This document shows, piece by piece, positions 16,288-25,637 of a stretch of 64,000 bases of DNA. Position 1 is the first letter of the stretch; each line of letters begins with the position of its first letter. Source of the stretch: UBA9611 sp965237595. GTDB taxonomy: Bacteria > Chloroflexota > Dehalococcoidia > Lucifugimonadales > UBA3495. The notes under the pieces were generated by a model. It was not told where the DNA came from. It did no database searches and saw only the letters and a program-made list of their open reading frames with translations. The position numbers and the translations under genes were made by a program. The stretch lies in the NCBI GenBank assembly GCA_965237595.1, contig CBDEFY010000004.1:447929-511928 (forward strand). Reading direction: 5' to 3'.

Positions 16288-17373
16288 ATGCAATACGGAC
16301 TATTTTTGATGCCCTCCCATCCGCCGGAGCGGGACCCTTTTCAAGCCCACCAATGGGACCTGGACTGTTTGGCCCTAGCCGACGACCTGGGATTCTCCGA
16401 GGCCTGGATCGGCGAACACTACACAGCGCCCTGGGAGCCGGTCCCATCGCCGGACCTGATGATTGCCCAGGCCCTGATGCGGACGAAGAACATCCGCCTT
16501 GGGACGGGTGTGCACCTGCTGCCCTACCACCATCCAGCCGAGCTGGCGTGCCGGGTGGCATACCTGGACCACATGGCCCAAGGTCGCTTGATGTTCGGCA
16601 TCGGCTCCGGAGGCCTGCCCACCGACTACGCCATGTTCGACGTGGACGGCGTGAACGGGCAGCACCGGGAGATGACCCGGGAATCCATCGACATAATCCT
16701 GAAGCTCTGGGCGGAAGATGAGCCCTTCGAATACAAGGGCGAGTTCTGGAACGCCAATCTGCCGGAGCCCCAGTTAGGCACCCTGCGGCACCACATCAAG
16801 CCCTTCCAGAAGCCCCATCCGCCCATCGGAGTCGCCTCGGTTAGCGTGGGCTCCGAGACCCTCAAGATTGCCGGCGAGCGCGGGTTCATCCCCATGAGCC
16901 TAGCCTTTAACGGGGACTATGTTATCAGCCACTGGGACGCGGTCTTGGAGGGCGCCAAGCGCAGCGGCAAGACTCCCAGCAGAAGGGACTGGCGCATCAC
17001 CAGGGATGTCTGGGTGGCGGACTCGGACGACGAGGCCTACGACCAGGCCGTAAACGGGATGCTTGGCCGCGTCTGGGGCGAGTATCTGCTGCCCCTCTTC
17101 GACCAGTTTTCGTTAATCCACGTCATCAAGCATGACTCCAGCATCCCTGATTCAGCCGTCACGCCGGAATACATGGCCGAACACGTCTGGCTCATCGGCT
17201 CGCCCGACACCGTGGAGAAGAAAATCCTCAGCCTCTACGAGATGTGCGGCGGCTTCGGCACCCTGCTGTCACTGATCTACGACAACATGGACAACCAGAA
17301 GGGCTGGGAGAAGTCCATGAAGCTGCTGTCCAAGGAAGTCATGCCCCGTTTCGCGGGCATGAACCCAGACTAG
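16288..17373 (+). CDS. LLM-class flavin-dependent oxidoreductase
   Basis: A 361-residue luciferase-like monooxygenase. It starts MQYGLFLMPSHPPERDPFQA and contains EAWIGEHYTAPWEPVPSPDL, GTGVHLLPYHHPAELA and GRLMFGIGSGGLPTDY, characteristic of FMN-dependent alkane/nitrilotriacetate-type monooxygenases in a TIM barrel. It uses reduced flavin supplied by a reductase and O2. ATG 16288 follows CTGGAGGAGC. Substrate unknown. Expansion of this family is a feature of SAR202-type genomes. Confidence 0.88.
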   Translation: MQYGLFLMPSHPPERDPFQAHQWDLDCLALADDLGFSEAWIGEHYTAPWEPVPSPDLMIAQALMRTKNIRLGTGVHLLPYHHPAELACRVAYLDHMAQGRLMFGIGSGGLPTDYAMFDVDGVNGQHREMTRESIDIILKLWAEDEPFEYKGEFWNANLPEPQLGTLRHHIKPFQKPHPPIGVASVSVGSETLKIAGERGFIPMSLAFNGDYVISHWDAVLEGAKRSGKTPSRRDWRITRDVWVADSDDEAYDQAVNGMLGRVWGEYLLPLFDQFSLIHVIKHDSSIPDSAVTPEYMAEHVWLIGSPDTVEKKILSLYEMCGGFGTLLSLIYDNMDNQKGWEKSMKLLSKEVMPRFAGMNPD

Positions 17374-17582
17374 GCGGTATCCTAGGTCACGTGCGTATGG
17401 ACGTACCGATGCATCGGGACTCGCTTCCCATCAGAGGCCACGTCCCTAATTAAACGCCACATTCGCCGCCTGTCGGTGCGCTCACAACGACATAGGATAG
17501 CCTGGTTCGACGGGTCAGATTTATCGAGACTCTCGACCTAGGTCTGAGCTTCCAATGAACAGCAGTTCATTTCCTAGGCGCA

Positions 17583-17666
17583 ATCCGGATTCGCGGACAT
17601 ACAAACATCCTCACCAAGACCAGCTTGGCTAACCGGACCGAAGCAGCGGCCTACGCCATCCGGCGC
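17583..17666 (+). pseudogene. Remnant: LuxR-type HTH domain of a response regulator
   Basis: One frame reads IRGHTNILTKTSLANRTEA then AAYAIRR, matching the recognition helix and following helix of LuxR/NarL DNA-binding domains (GHvsNILtKLglanRTEAaayAir). Nothing recognisable lies before or after it. The rest of 17374-17836 contains REP-like hairpins only. Confidence 0.55.
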
Positions 17667-17836
17667 GAGTTCACAACCTCTTTCGCCGGAAAGACGAAGG
17701 CGGCGCTGCCAATGCTCAATGGCAGACCGCCGCCCACTTCCTGTAAATGCCCTACGATGTCATCCCGTTTTGCAAGCACGGCCCCCACAACTCGGGGATG
17801 ACTCATGTATCACATCCCCTGACTGTTGCCGGAGGC

Positions 17837-18940
17837 TCAGGCGCGCTTCCGTCTCAGCGGGGCGCTGACCTCGTGGAGGAAGCCCAGTATCTCTTTATTT
17901 GACTGCCATACCCCGGTCTCGTGGTAGGGTAGCCCCCGCTCCTGGCAGAACGAGCGCACAATCACTTGGGCCTTCTTGAGGTTGTTGCGGGGCATGTTGG
18001 GAAACAAGTGGTGCTCAATCTGGTAATTCAGCCCGCCGTACCAGAAGTCGACGAGGGGACTGCCCTTCACGTCCCGGGCAGTCAAGGTCTGCTGGTGCAG
18101 ATAGTCCATCTCGGTCTCATTGTCCAAGATGGGCATGCCCTTATGGTTGGGGGCGAAGACCGAACCCATATAGACCCCGCCCAATGCCCTGTGCAGGAGA
18201 ATGAACAGCGCGCCGTGCCAAGGGCCCAAGAAAGCGAAGATGAGGCCAAGGTAGGCGGCCAGCCCGGCTACCACCAAGATTGGCTCGGCAATGGGGTATC
18301 GCACCCGCTCCTTGCGTATCTGGTAGGCGATGCCGCCGAAGAGCAAGCTGAGGGCGGTCAACACCAATAGGGGGTAGAACAGGAAGGCCTGGTATTTGAC
18401 CGTGAAACGGCCGATGCCCTTCATGGCCAGGGCCTGTTCTTCGGTGAAGGCGAAAAGAGAGACCTCTATATCGCCGTCGATTTCCAGTTGGTTTGGGGCC
18501 CGGTGGTGGGTGTTGTGCTTGTCCTGCCACCAACTGGGCGTCATCCCCGTTAGGAACCCCACGCACAGCAGCACCCAGTCGTTGCGTGTGGCCGACTCGA
18601 ATATCTGCCGGTGACCCGAGTCGTGGCCCATGAAACCCAGGTTGGTGAACACCAAGGCCAGGAAAACCGCATTCAGCATCTGGACCCACAGCGTGCCGCT
18701 GAAGATAACCAGAAGCGCGACGCTGGCGACGACCATTGCCAAGACGCTGGGAATCTTCCAGGCGTAGTAGAAATATTGCCGGTCCAACAACCCCTGCCCG
18801 GCGACCATGCGTTTCAGTTCGAGGTATTCCCTGTCGCGCTCCCGGTTGGTTACGGGTTCCGCCGATTCCACCTCAATGCTGGGATTGGGCGTGACGCCGA
18901 CTGGAGTTCCGATCAAGTTTTCTGTACTGATTGTGTCCAT
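17837..18940 (-). CDS. Membrane fatty acid desaturase (linoleoyl-CoA / acyl-lipid type)
   Basis: A 367-residue integral membrane enzyme with the three histidine boxes: HDSGH, HNTHH (in QDKHNTHHRAPNQLE) and QIEHH (in YQIEHHLFPNMPR). The QxxHH third box is typical of front-end desaturases and related acyl-lipid enzymes using a di-iron centre and O2. Four or more hydrophobic segments are seen, e.g. SVLAMVVASVALLVIFSG. It would introduce double bonds into membrane lipids. The spacing to the possible ribosome site is short, so the exact start is uncertain. Confidence 0.88.
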   Translation of the reverse strand: MDTISTENLIGTPVGVTPNPSIEVESAEPVTNRERDREYLELKRMVAGQGLLDRQYFYYAWKIPSVLAMVVASVALLVIFSGTLWVQMLNAVFLALVFTNLGFMGHDSGHRQIFESATRNDWVLLCVGFLTGMTPSWWQDKHNTHHRAPNQLEIDGDIEVSLFAFTEEQALAMKGIGRFTVKYQAFLFYPLLVLTALSLLFGGIAYQIRKERVRYPIAEPILVVAGLAAYLGLIFAFLGPWHGALFILLHRALGGVYMGSVFAPNHKGMPILDNETEMDYLHQQTLTARDVKGSPLVDFWYGGLNYQIEHHLFPNMPRNNLKKAQVIVRSFCQERGLPYHETGVWQSNKEILGFLHEVSAPLRRKRA

Positions 18941-19100
18941 CTCCCATGGTGCTAGACATGCTGCGGCGGGGACTCCATCACGCTGAAAACTCCCCGCCGG
19001 ATATTATCCCGAAGTATAGCCGCTGGGCACCGCAACCACCAACCGCCGCCGAAGCACGTTGCGGGGAATCCCTGGCAACACGAACTTTCCTGGCTCTGGG

Positions 19101-19901
19101 CTAGGCGGTGACCGCCTTGGCCGACTCCTCTCGGATGTTTTGGGCCGACGCCTTCAGGGCATTCAACACGATGGTCGGCGGCGCGGGGGCCACCGAGGTG
19201 TAACTGACACCCATGTTGAGCAGGTCTTGAGGTGTGAACCGGCAGGAAGCGTGATTAACCGGGATATAGACCTTGGCCTTGCCCACGGCCTTGACCTTGG
19301 CGGCCAGCTCCTCAAAGGTCTGCTTCAGGCGAGGATCCGCCGGGTCGTTCATCCCGAGCACCATGCTGATGTCGGTGGGCCCAAGGGCGATTAGGTCGAC
19401 GCCTTCCACTGCGGCGATGTCGGCAATCTCATTTAGGCCGCGTTCGTCCTCGGTCATGACTATGAGGAGGATTTCCTCATTGGAAACGCGCATGTGCTCG
19501 GTCCAGGGTATGGAGCCGTATCCGGCGACCCGGGAACTGCCGGCCCCGCCCCGGTCTCCAAGGGGCGGATAACGGATGGCCTCCACCGCCCGCTTTGCGC
19601 CCTCGGCGCCGGCAATGTGGGGCACCTGGATGCCCTGGGCGCCCATGTCGAGCAGGCGCAGAATGGTCTTGGGGTTGTCGTCTGGTACACGGACGACGGG
19701 CGTGATGTCGCACAGGTCGGCGACCCGGATCATCTCGCCCACGGTTTGTAGGTCGAAGACCGAATGCTCCATATCGATGAAAGCACCGTCGAAACCGGCC
19801 AGGGCGATAATCTCAATCACCGCCGGGTCGGCGAAACCCACGTGGCTCACGATGGCCAGGCCGCCTTCTCGCATCACCTTCTTTATTCTATTCGGTTTCA
19901 T
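19101..19901 (-). CDS. HpcH/HpaI aldolase family protein
   Basis: A 266-residue TIM-barrel protein: GFADPAVIEIIALAGFDGAF then IDMEHS, MGAQGIQVPHI, and ALGPTDISMVLG are the family motifs (catalytic Arg/His and the metal-binding Glu/Asp). Family members cleave 2-keto-3-deoxy acids to pyruvate plus an aldehyde. Start at 19901 is preferred to 19958 because GGGAGAAATT precedes it and homology begins at KPNRIKKVMREG. It fits a catabolic setting with the RraA-like enzyme at 22215. Confidence 0.86.
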   Translation of the reverse strand: MKPNRIKKVMREGGLAIVSHVGFADPAVIEIIALAGFDGAFIDMEHSVFDLQTVGEMIRVADLCDITPVVRVPDDNPKTILRLLDMGAQGIQVPHIAGAEGAKRAVEAIRYPPLGDRGGAGSSRVAGYGSIPWTEHMRVSNEEILLIVMTEDERGLNEIADIAAVEGVDLIALGPTDISMVLGMNDPADPRLKQTFEELAAKVKAVGKAKVYIPVNHASCRFTPQDLLNMGVSYTSVAPAPPTIVLNALKASAQNIREESAKAVTA

Positions 19902-20053
19902 CAATTTCTCCCTGTATTCTTGGCCGCATATTCTTGGCCCCAGAGTGGCCAAGAACATCGCGCCGCGACCTTCGATCTCTCAAGCTGGATGGAGTGTAGA
20001 CACGGCCAGTACTGGTGTCAATCTACGGCGGCTGCCCGAGGAAGATGCCGGAG

Positions 20054-20833
20054 CTAGCCGCGGGCCGGGTCTTGGACCAACTCCACGGCGTCCCCCACCG
20101 ATACCGTGCCGGTGGATTCGACCGCGCCATAGACGCCGAAGTATGGAGCGCGGACGCTGGGACGGTAACTGAGGAGCAGCCTGGGGACGTCAAAGTCGCG
20201 TTCGCCGGTCTCGGGGTCCAGGGTGGTTATGGCGCAACGAGGGTCGGGCGCTACCAGCCTCAGCCGCAGTTCGGGACCTATCTGCACCAGGCCGCCCATC
20301 CAGAGGTCCTCTTCATGGGGAGAGCAGCCGGCGATGAGGAAGTTTGGCCGGAACCTTTTTCCTTCGAACTTCCGTCCGCCGGTGACCTGCTCACCCAGGA
20401 AATCTATGGATGCCTGGGAGAGCAGGGATATGGGGTACTCATCGTAGCTTTCGCCGGGGTTGTCGGTCTTCACCAAACGTACCGGCGAACCGCAGAATCG
20501 GGACAGCGCCTCGTTCCACGGCCCGGAGACTTCCCGGCCCGGCACCTGGCGGCCCCACATGATGGTGCTTACAGGGTCGCCCAATTCCGTAGGGCCTTCC
20601 ACGAGGTCGCGGTTGGGGAACTGGAGGGTCAGGACTTCAGACTCGGCGGAGTACTGCGCTTTAACCAAGACCAAGCGGCCGTCCTGTCGTTGGGTCAGCA
20701 GCCGCCCTTCCGCGTCAATCAGGTGGAACCGGCGGTCTTCGACGATACCGGAGTACCCGACCGTCACTGACGCGGGCTGTTCCAGGGAAAGGGACTTTAC
20801 CGGCGAGGTAAAGATTGCCGCAACAGAACGCAA
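20054..20833 (-). CDS. MOSC-domain protein
   Basis: A 259-residue protein with an N-terminal MOSC_N beta barrel (AAIFTSPVKSLSLEQP, GIVEDRRFHLIDAEGRLLTQ) and a C-terminal MOSC domain with KRFRPNFLI and the conserved Cys in DPRCAITTLDPETGE. MOSC proteins handle sulfur bound to molybdenum cofactor, as in the amidoxime-reducing mARC/YcbX family, which this resembles. Start is TTG after AGGGGTG. A partner reductase is not seen nearby. Confidence 0.85.
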   Translation of the reverse strand: MRSVAAIFTSPVKSLSLEQPASVTVGYSGIVEDRRFHLIDAEGRLLTQRQDGRLVLVKAQYSAESEVLTLQFPNRDLVEGPTELGDPVSTIMWGRQVPGREVSGPWNEALSRFCGSPVRLVKTDNPGESYDEYPISLLSQASIDFLGEQVTGGRKFEGKRFRPNFLIAGCSPHEEDLWMGGLVQIGPELRLRLVAPDPRCAITTLDPETGERDFDVPRLLLSYRPSVRAPYFGVYGAVESTGTVSVGDAVELVQDPARG

Positions 20834-20873
20834 CGGACACCCCTTAATCTGTGACCGGTTTTGCTGTTCTTTC

Positions 20874-22124
20874 CTAGCCGTCGCCGGGCCGCGTGCCCAA
20901 GACGACAGGCAGCTCCTCCGATGCTCCGTCTTCGTGCAACACGTTCAACGCAACCTCATCGCCGGGTCTGGTGTTGTTGGTCAGGTAAACGATTAGGTCG
21001 GTCATGTCCCTGACCATAGACCCATTGATGGCCGTGATGGTGTCGCCGCCCAAGGCATATTGTATCCCGTTCACAACCTCGGTGCGGTCGCTGCCGGTGA
21101 GCCCGCCATCCTCTGCTGGGCTGTCTGCGTTCACGCTGATTACCAAGGCGCCCAGGGTCCCCTTGGGCAGTTCCATCAACTGGGCAACCTCAGACCCCAC
21201 GGAGGCCCCGGATATGCCGAGCCAGGAATACTCGTACTTGCCGTTCTCGATCAAGGCGGGCACCACCATCTTGGCGATGTTGATGGGCACGGCCAAGCCC
21301 ACACCGGAGTTGCCACCGGTGCGGCTGATTATCTGAGTGTTGATGCCCACCACCCGGCCGTGGCGGTCCAGCAGTGGGCCGCCGGAGTTGCCGGGGTTGA
21401 TGGGAGCGTCGGTCTGAATCACCTCGGGAACGGTGAACTGGCTGGCCCCGCTGCGGATGGTGCGGCCCACGGCGCTGACAATGCCGCTGGTCATGGTGAA
21501 TGACTGGCCGAAGGGCGCGCCGATGGCCACAGCGAGCTGTCCCACCATCACATCGCCGCTGTCGCCGCGGTCCATGGGGACCAGGTTATCCATGGGCTCC
21601 TCCAGTTCCAGGACCGCCAAGTCGGAATCCGTGTCTCCTCCCAACACCTTGGCCAGCACCTGGGTGCGGTCGGCGAATATCACAGTCACCGTCTCGGCCC
21701 CGGCAACCACGTGCTGGTTGGTGACAATCCGGCCCTGGTCATCCCACACGAAACCGGAGCCCTCGCCGCGCTCGAAGAAATCTTCGGGAACCCCGGGGAT
21801 GTTGGGGAATCGGCCGGCGCCGTCGTTCCCCTCCAGTCCCTGGATAACCTGGATGTGCACCACCGACGGCAGGGCCTTCTGGTAGATCCGGATCATGACC
21901 GATTCTTGGGCCGCGACCAACTCGTCAGCGGCGCTATCACTGCCGGCGAACACCGGACCGCTGGTCTGGCTTGTTTCAACGGATGAAGGGGATGCCGTAT
22001 CGGGTTCAGGGGTCTGGGCGACGCTTCCTGCGCAAGCTGCGAGGACGAAGAGCAATAGTCCCAGTGCTCCGGTTATCAACCAGGTTTTGAGATTCTTCTG
22101 GCGAAGCGATTTCAATTGTTCCAC
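20874..22124 (-). CDS. HtrA/DegP-like S1C serine protease, lipoprotein
   Basis: 416 residues. A lipoprotein signal ends in the lipobox VLAAC (Cys31), so the protein is membrane-anchored outside. The trypsin-like domain has the triad in TNQHVVAG (His), TDSDLAVLEL (Asp) and NPGNSGGPLL (Ser). A C-terminal PDZ domain includes GALVISVNADSPAEDGGL and GDTITAING. Expected role is quality control of exported proteins. Start is GTG. In the promoter region ACGTA-AAA-TACGT (22169-22181) forms a small perfect inverted repeat that could be an operator. This is a guess. Confidence 0.9.
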   Translation of the reverse strand: MEQLKSLRQKNLKTWLITGALGLLLFVLAACAGSVAQTPEPDTASPSSVETSQTSGPVFAGSDSAADELVAAQESVMIRIYQKALPSVVHIQVIQGLEGNDGAGRFPNIPGVPEDFFERGEGSGFVWDDQGRIVTNQHVVAGAETVTVIFADRTQVLAKVLGGDTDSDLAVLELEEPMDNLVPMDRGDSGDVMVGQLAVAIGAPFGQSFTMTSGIVSAVGRTIRSGASQFTVPEVIQTDAPINPGNSGGPLLDRHGRVVGINTQIISRTGGNSGVGLAVPINIAKMVVPALIENGKYEYSWLGISGASVGSEVAQLMELPKGTLGALVISVNADSPAEDGGLTGSDRTEVVNGIQYALGGDTITAINGSMVRDMTDLIVYLTNNTRPGDEVALNVLHEDGASEELPVVLGTRPGDG

Positions 22125-22214
22125 TCCCGACTAGGCCCGTTGTGTAGTGAATTGCCAGGTTTCAATATACGTAAAATACGTCTTTGAATCACGCCATGGA
22201 TTTCAATGGCCGCC

Positions 22215-22940
22215 CTAACCGGTGCGTTTCTTGCCCGTCTTCTCCTCGAACAACTGCCAGGTGAGGTCATTGAACGGGTAGTATTTGCCGGGAGAACACT
22301 GCTCAATCTCCAGTTGGGCTTTTATCACCTCTTCCACCTCTTCCCGTTCGTGGGCGATGCGGATAACCTCGTCCACCACTGTGGCAGGCACCACCACGGC
22401 GCCGTCATCGTCGCCCACCACGGCATCGCCGGGCCGCACCAGGACTCCGCCGCACTGTATGGCGTCGTTGACCTGCCAGGGCCAGAATTCGGCGGGGCCC
22501 TGTTTGGCGGTGGTGTTGGCCGCGTACACCGGGAAACCGTATCCCTTGAGGGTGTTGCTGTCCCGGGCCGCGCCGTCAGTGACCAAGCCCCCAGCCTCGC
22601 GCTGCATCATCCGCAGGAACTTGATGTCGCCGCCGATGGAGCTATACTCCCAGCCCATCGCGTCGATGACCAAGACTTCCTCGGGGCCGCATAGCTCGAT
22701 GGCCACGTATTCGGCCGATTGGTCGCCCTTGGGCTTGTCCCCGGCCAGGTCGGGCCGGTGGGGCACAAACCTGAGGGTGACCGCCCGTCCGGCCATGTGC
22801 TGCCCCGGTTGCAGGGGCTTGGCCCCTTGGATAAAACTCATGGGCCAGCCCATCACCCAGAGGCCATCTATCAGGGTCTGGGTGGGGATGTCGCGGAGCG
22901 TTTGCAGAGTCTGGCTGGAGATAGGTTTGGCGTCGGGCAT
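22215..22940 (-). CDS. RraA-like protein (4-hydroxy-4-methyl-2-oxoglutarate aldolase family)
   Basis: A 241-residue protein with the family core GGDIKFLRMMQREAGGLVTD then GAARD, and VNDAIQCGGVLVRPGDAVVG followed by DDDGAVVVP. The DG..RD arrangement binds Mg and substrate in HMG/CHA aldolases. It may cleave 4-carboxy-4-hydroxy-2-oxo acids to pyruvate, as in lignin-aromatic breakdown. The RNase E inhibitor role is limited to E. coli-type RraA and is not suggested here. ATG 22940 is within a catabolic block. Confidence 0.84.
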   Translation of the reverse strand: MPDAKPISSQTLQTLRDIPTQTLIDGLWVMGWPMSFIQGAKPLQPGQHMAGRAVTLRFVPHRPDLAGDKPKGDQSAEYVAIELCGPEEVLVIDAMGWEYSSIGGDIKFLRMMQREAGGLVTDGAARDSNTLKGYGFPVYAANTTAKQGPAEFWPWQVNDAIQCGGVLVRPGDAVVGDDDGAVVVPATVVDEVIRIAHEREEVEEVIKAQLEIEQCSPGKYYPFNDLTWQLFEEKTGKKRTG

Positions 22941-22977
22941 GTTCGAACCCCTGTTTATTGTTGGGTTGGTTGTTGCC

Positions 22978-23006
22978 GGGTCCTTCGACGGGCTCAGGAC
23001 GAACGG
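22978..23006. repeat. Dispersed repeat (GGGTCCTTCGACGGGCTCAG)
   Basis: Twenty bases are identical, in opposite orientation, to the left arm of the hairpin at 6611-6665. The sequence continues GACGAACGG. This single arm lies just upstream of the RraA-like gene. Confidence 0.6.
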
Positions 23007-23077
23007 TAGAGAAGCAACCCTCCGTTAGCGGTGTCCTTACCCGCGGAAGGGCGTCCAACCACATTTTGAAATGCCCT

Positions 23078-23240
23078 CTAGGGCTCCATCTGGGCGGCCA
23101 GTTGGTCCAGGTGGTACTCGGTTTCGCCCAGGTTGGCCTCGGCAATCTTGCCCCTGGCGGAATAGAGTTGCATGTCGTGTTCGACGGTGAAGGCGATTCC
23201 GGCGAAGATGGAGTGGCCGGCCTCGATGGCCGCCCGGCTG
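23078..23240 (-). pseudogene. Remnant: C-terminus of an acyl-CoA dehydrogenase
   Basis: The minus strand reads SRAAIEAGHSIFAGIAFTVE then HDMQLYSARGKIAEANLGE and a TAG stop, the end of an acyl-CoA dehydrogenase (usual form GGIAFTxEHDxQLYFRRxK). The reading is directly joined to the stop of the LLM gene upstream, so the rest of the gene has been lost. Confidence 0.65.
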
Positions 23241-23246
23241 AGTATA

Positions 23247-24242
23247 TCAGGCGGGGGCGCAGGCGCGGATAATCTCCAATGCCTGATCTTTGGCCCCGTC
23301 GCCCATGAAACGGGGTGAAACGATGGGCAGGGTTATGCCGGCCTTGCGGTAGTCGGCCAGTTTCTGTCGGCAATCATCCGCCGTGCCCACCAGGCCAATT
23401 TTGTCGATGAGGCCGCTAGGGACCAGGTTCAATGCCTCTTGGGTGCGCCCTTCCTGCCAGGCCGCCCGGACGTTCTCGATCTCCTCCGGGAATCCGGCGT
23501 CAACCATGAGCTTGCGGTAGCGGGGGAATCGGCCGGCGTAGGATGCGATGGGCTGGCGCATCAGGTCCCTGGCAGCGTCCCGGTTTTCGGACACGGCACA
23601 AGGGAGCAGGCTGGCCACCTCAACGTCGCCCGGGGCGCGTCCGGCGTTGCGGGCGCCAATGCCCACGTGCCAGGCGGCGGACTCGGCGTGGTCCAGGGTG
23701 CACCAGGTGAGGATTGCTCCCTGGGAGATTTCGCCGCAGACCTCCAACATCTTGGGGAACACGGCAGCCACGTAGATGGGTATCTCCCGGCACAGCGGCT
23801 CGAACCACAATTCGAACCGCTCGATATTGTAAATCTCGCCGTGGTAGTTCACGTCTGAGTCTTTGAGGATGGCCCGGACGATGTCCACGCACTCCCGCAG
23901 CCGCGGGACCGGGCGGGTGAACTTCAGACCGTGCTCCGGTTCCACCTGAACCTTGTGGCTGGTGCCCAGGCCCAGGGTGAACCGGCCGTTGGAGAAATAG
24001 TCCACCGATGCCGCAGCCATTGCGATGGTCGGCGCGGTGCCGACATAGACGCTGGTGATGCTGGTGCCCAACTTGATTCTTTCGGTGGCCACGGCGCAGG
24101 CGGTGAGGATGGAGAACTGGTCGCCGCCATGACCCTCGGCCACCCAGGCCGACTCGTAGCCCAACTCCTCGGCCACTTTGACGCACTCGACTATGTCCTG
24201 AGGCGACATTCCCCCGGAGAACCCGACTCCGATGCGTTCCAT
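23247..24242 (-). CDS. LLM-class (F420/FMN-dependent) oxidoreductase
   Basis: A 331-residue luciferase-like TIM-barrel protein: IGVGFSGGMSPQDIVECVK, ESAWVAEGHGGDQFSILTAC, KLGTSITSVYVGTAPTIAMA and RFTLGLGTSHKVQVEPEHGL. The pattern resembles F420-dependent methylene-H4MPT-reductase-like members. Start 24242 is favoured over 24257 because GGGAGGGTTGAAC precedes it. Next to it is a lost acyl-CoA dehydrogenase gene. Substrate unknown. Confidence 0.86.
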   Translation of the reverse strand: MERIGVGFSGGMSPQDIVECVKVAEELGYESAWVAEGHGGDQFSILTACAVATERIKLGTSITSVYVGTAPTIAMAAASVDYFSNGRFTLGLGTSHKVQVEPEHGLKFTRPVPRLRECVDIVRAILKDSDVNYHGEIYNIERFELWFEPLCREIPIYVAAVFPKMLEVCGEISQGAILTWCTLDHAESAAWHVGIGARNAGRAPGDVEVASLLPCAVSENRDAARDLMRQPIASYAGRFPRYRKLMVDAGFPEEIENVRAAWQEGRTQEALNLVPSGLIDKIGLVGTADDCRQKLADYRKAGITLPIVSPRFMGDGAKDQALEIIRACAPA

Positions 24243-24327
24243 GTTCAACCCTCCCATTCAACCCTCCCAGGGGCGAAATTCATTCAACCGGTGGCTGTAA
24301 TTTGGCTTCTATTCCATTTGAGGGTCT

Positions 24328-25623
24328 ATGATATGCCATGCCGTCAACGGACGACAGCGTCAAATCATCGATTGGAGATCGGACCTAGCCAGTTTGAGTC
24401 CCCAGGCCCCGCCTACCTTCAGCAGATACCGCTGGACAGTCATGGGAGTGTGGCTGTTCTCCAACGTATCTTCTTTCATGGTGTTGAACACGCTGGGCAT
24501 CCTGTTGCCCGCCATCAGCGCCGAACTCAGCCTGTCGCCCAGCCAGCAGGGGTTGCTGGGGTCGGCGTCCCACTGGGGAAACATCGCCTTGGCCATCCCC
24601 CTCAGTTGGGCCACCTCCCGCCTCTCCGCCAAATGGCTCACCACCGCAACTCTCGTTTTGGCCACATTTTGTTTGTTCCTCCAGAGTTGGGCTCCGGTCT
24701 TCATCGTGCTGCTCTTGGGGCGGCTCTTGTTCGGCATCAGCAACATCGCTCAAGCGCCAGCCAGGGCGCTCCTGACCCGGCAGTGGTTCCCGTCCAGGGA
24801 AGTAATCATCGTAAACAGCGTGTCCAACGTGCTCTTCGGCATAGTGGTAGGCGGAGGACTGGCCCTGGCTCCGGTGATATTGGGGCTGATGGACGGCGAT
24901 TGGCGGATGACACTGCGTATCTTTGGGCTTTATCTCGCCGGGATCACCGTGCTGTGGCTGGTCCTGGGAAAGACACGTACCAACGAGGCCGACCAGGACG
25001 TCGTAGTGTCCCAGGGCCTGGCCGTGGTCAAGGGGGCTTTGGGCTACCGGGATTTGTGGATCGGCGGGCTGGGGTTCGTAGGGTGCAACATGTCTTTCGG
25101 CGCATTCTTGGCCTTCTACCCCACATTAATGCTGGAGGAATTCGACATCTCTCTGCGCCTTTCCGGCAGCATCTTGGCGTCCGGCGTCATCCTGGGCGGC
25201 GTGGGCGGTATAGCCGTAGCCTGGGCGGCGTCCACCAGCGGCCGCGAGAGAAATTTTCTTCAGGTCTTGGGGGTCCTGATGATTGGCACCAACCTGGGGA
25301 TGGTCTTAACGGGAGCGGTGCCGGCATTGTTTATCTTGTCGTTGTTGAATGGTGTGGCCTGGGCTTTCTTCCCGATCTTGGTGACGGTGCCCTTCCACCT
25401 GCCGGGGATCAGGCCCCGGGAGTTGGCGGTGGCCTTCACCTTCACCATGATGATGACATCGGTAGGAACGTCCCTGGGGCCGCTTGTTACCGGGTTCATG
25501 CAAGAGGCCTTCGGCGACCTGAAGCTGGCGCTATTCATAATCAGCTTCGCTTCGTTCACTTTGGTCTTGGCCGGCAGCACACTTCGGTTCGGCACACAAC
25601 GTCTGGCCACTGAAAGCGGATAG
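24328..25623 (+). CDS. MFS transporter
   Basis: A 431-residue protein with about 12 hydrophobic segments, among them YRWTVMGVWLFSNVSSFMVL and FIVLLLGRLLFGISNIAQAP. The N-terminal 30 residues are hydrophilic, so a start further inside (before the segment YRWTVMG) is possible. Typical of the NarK/CynX-like or organic-anion MFS group. It is divergent from the LLM gene and convergent with the CoA-transferase pair, and may move one of their substrates. Confidence 0.8.
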   Translation: MICHAVNGRQRQIIDWRSDLASLSPQAPPTFSRYRWTVMGVWLFSNVSSFMVLNTLGILLPAISAELSLSPSQQGLLGSASHWGNIALAIPLSWATSRLSAKWLTTATLVLATFCLFLQSWAPVFIVLLLGRLLFGISNIAQAPARALLTRQWFPSREVIIVNSVSNVLFGIVVGGGLALAPVILGLMDGDWRMTLRIFGLYLAGITVLWLVLGKTRTNEADQDVVVSQGLAVVKGALGYRDLWIGGLGFVGCNMSFGAFLAFYPTLMLEEFDISLRLSGSILASGVILGGVGGIAVAWAASTSGRERNFLQVLGVLMIGTNLGMVLTGAVPALFILSLLNGVAWAFFPILVTVPFHLPGIRPRELAVAFTFTMMMTSVGTSLGPLVTGFMQEAFGDLKLALFIISFASFTLVLAGSTLRFGTQRLATESG

Positions 25624-25637
25624 CTGACGGCTACAAC

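Noticed and set aside
23931..25613. A 560-codon plus-strand open frame
   Set aside because: Shadow of the LLM gene and of the MFS gene in another frame; Arg/Gly/His-rich and without domains.
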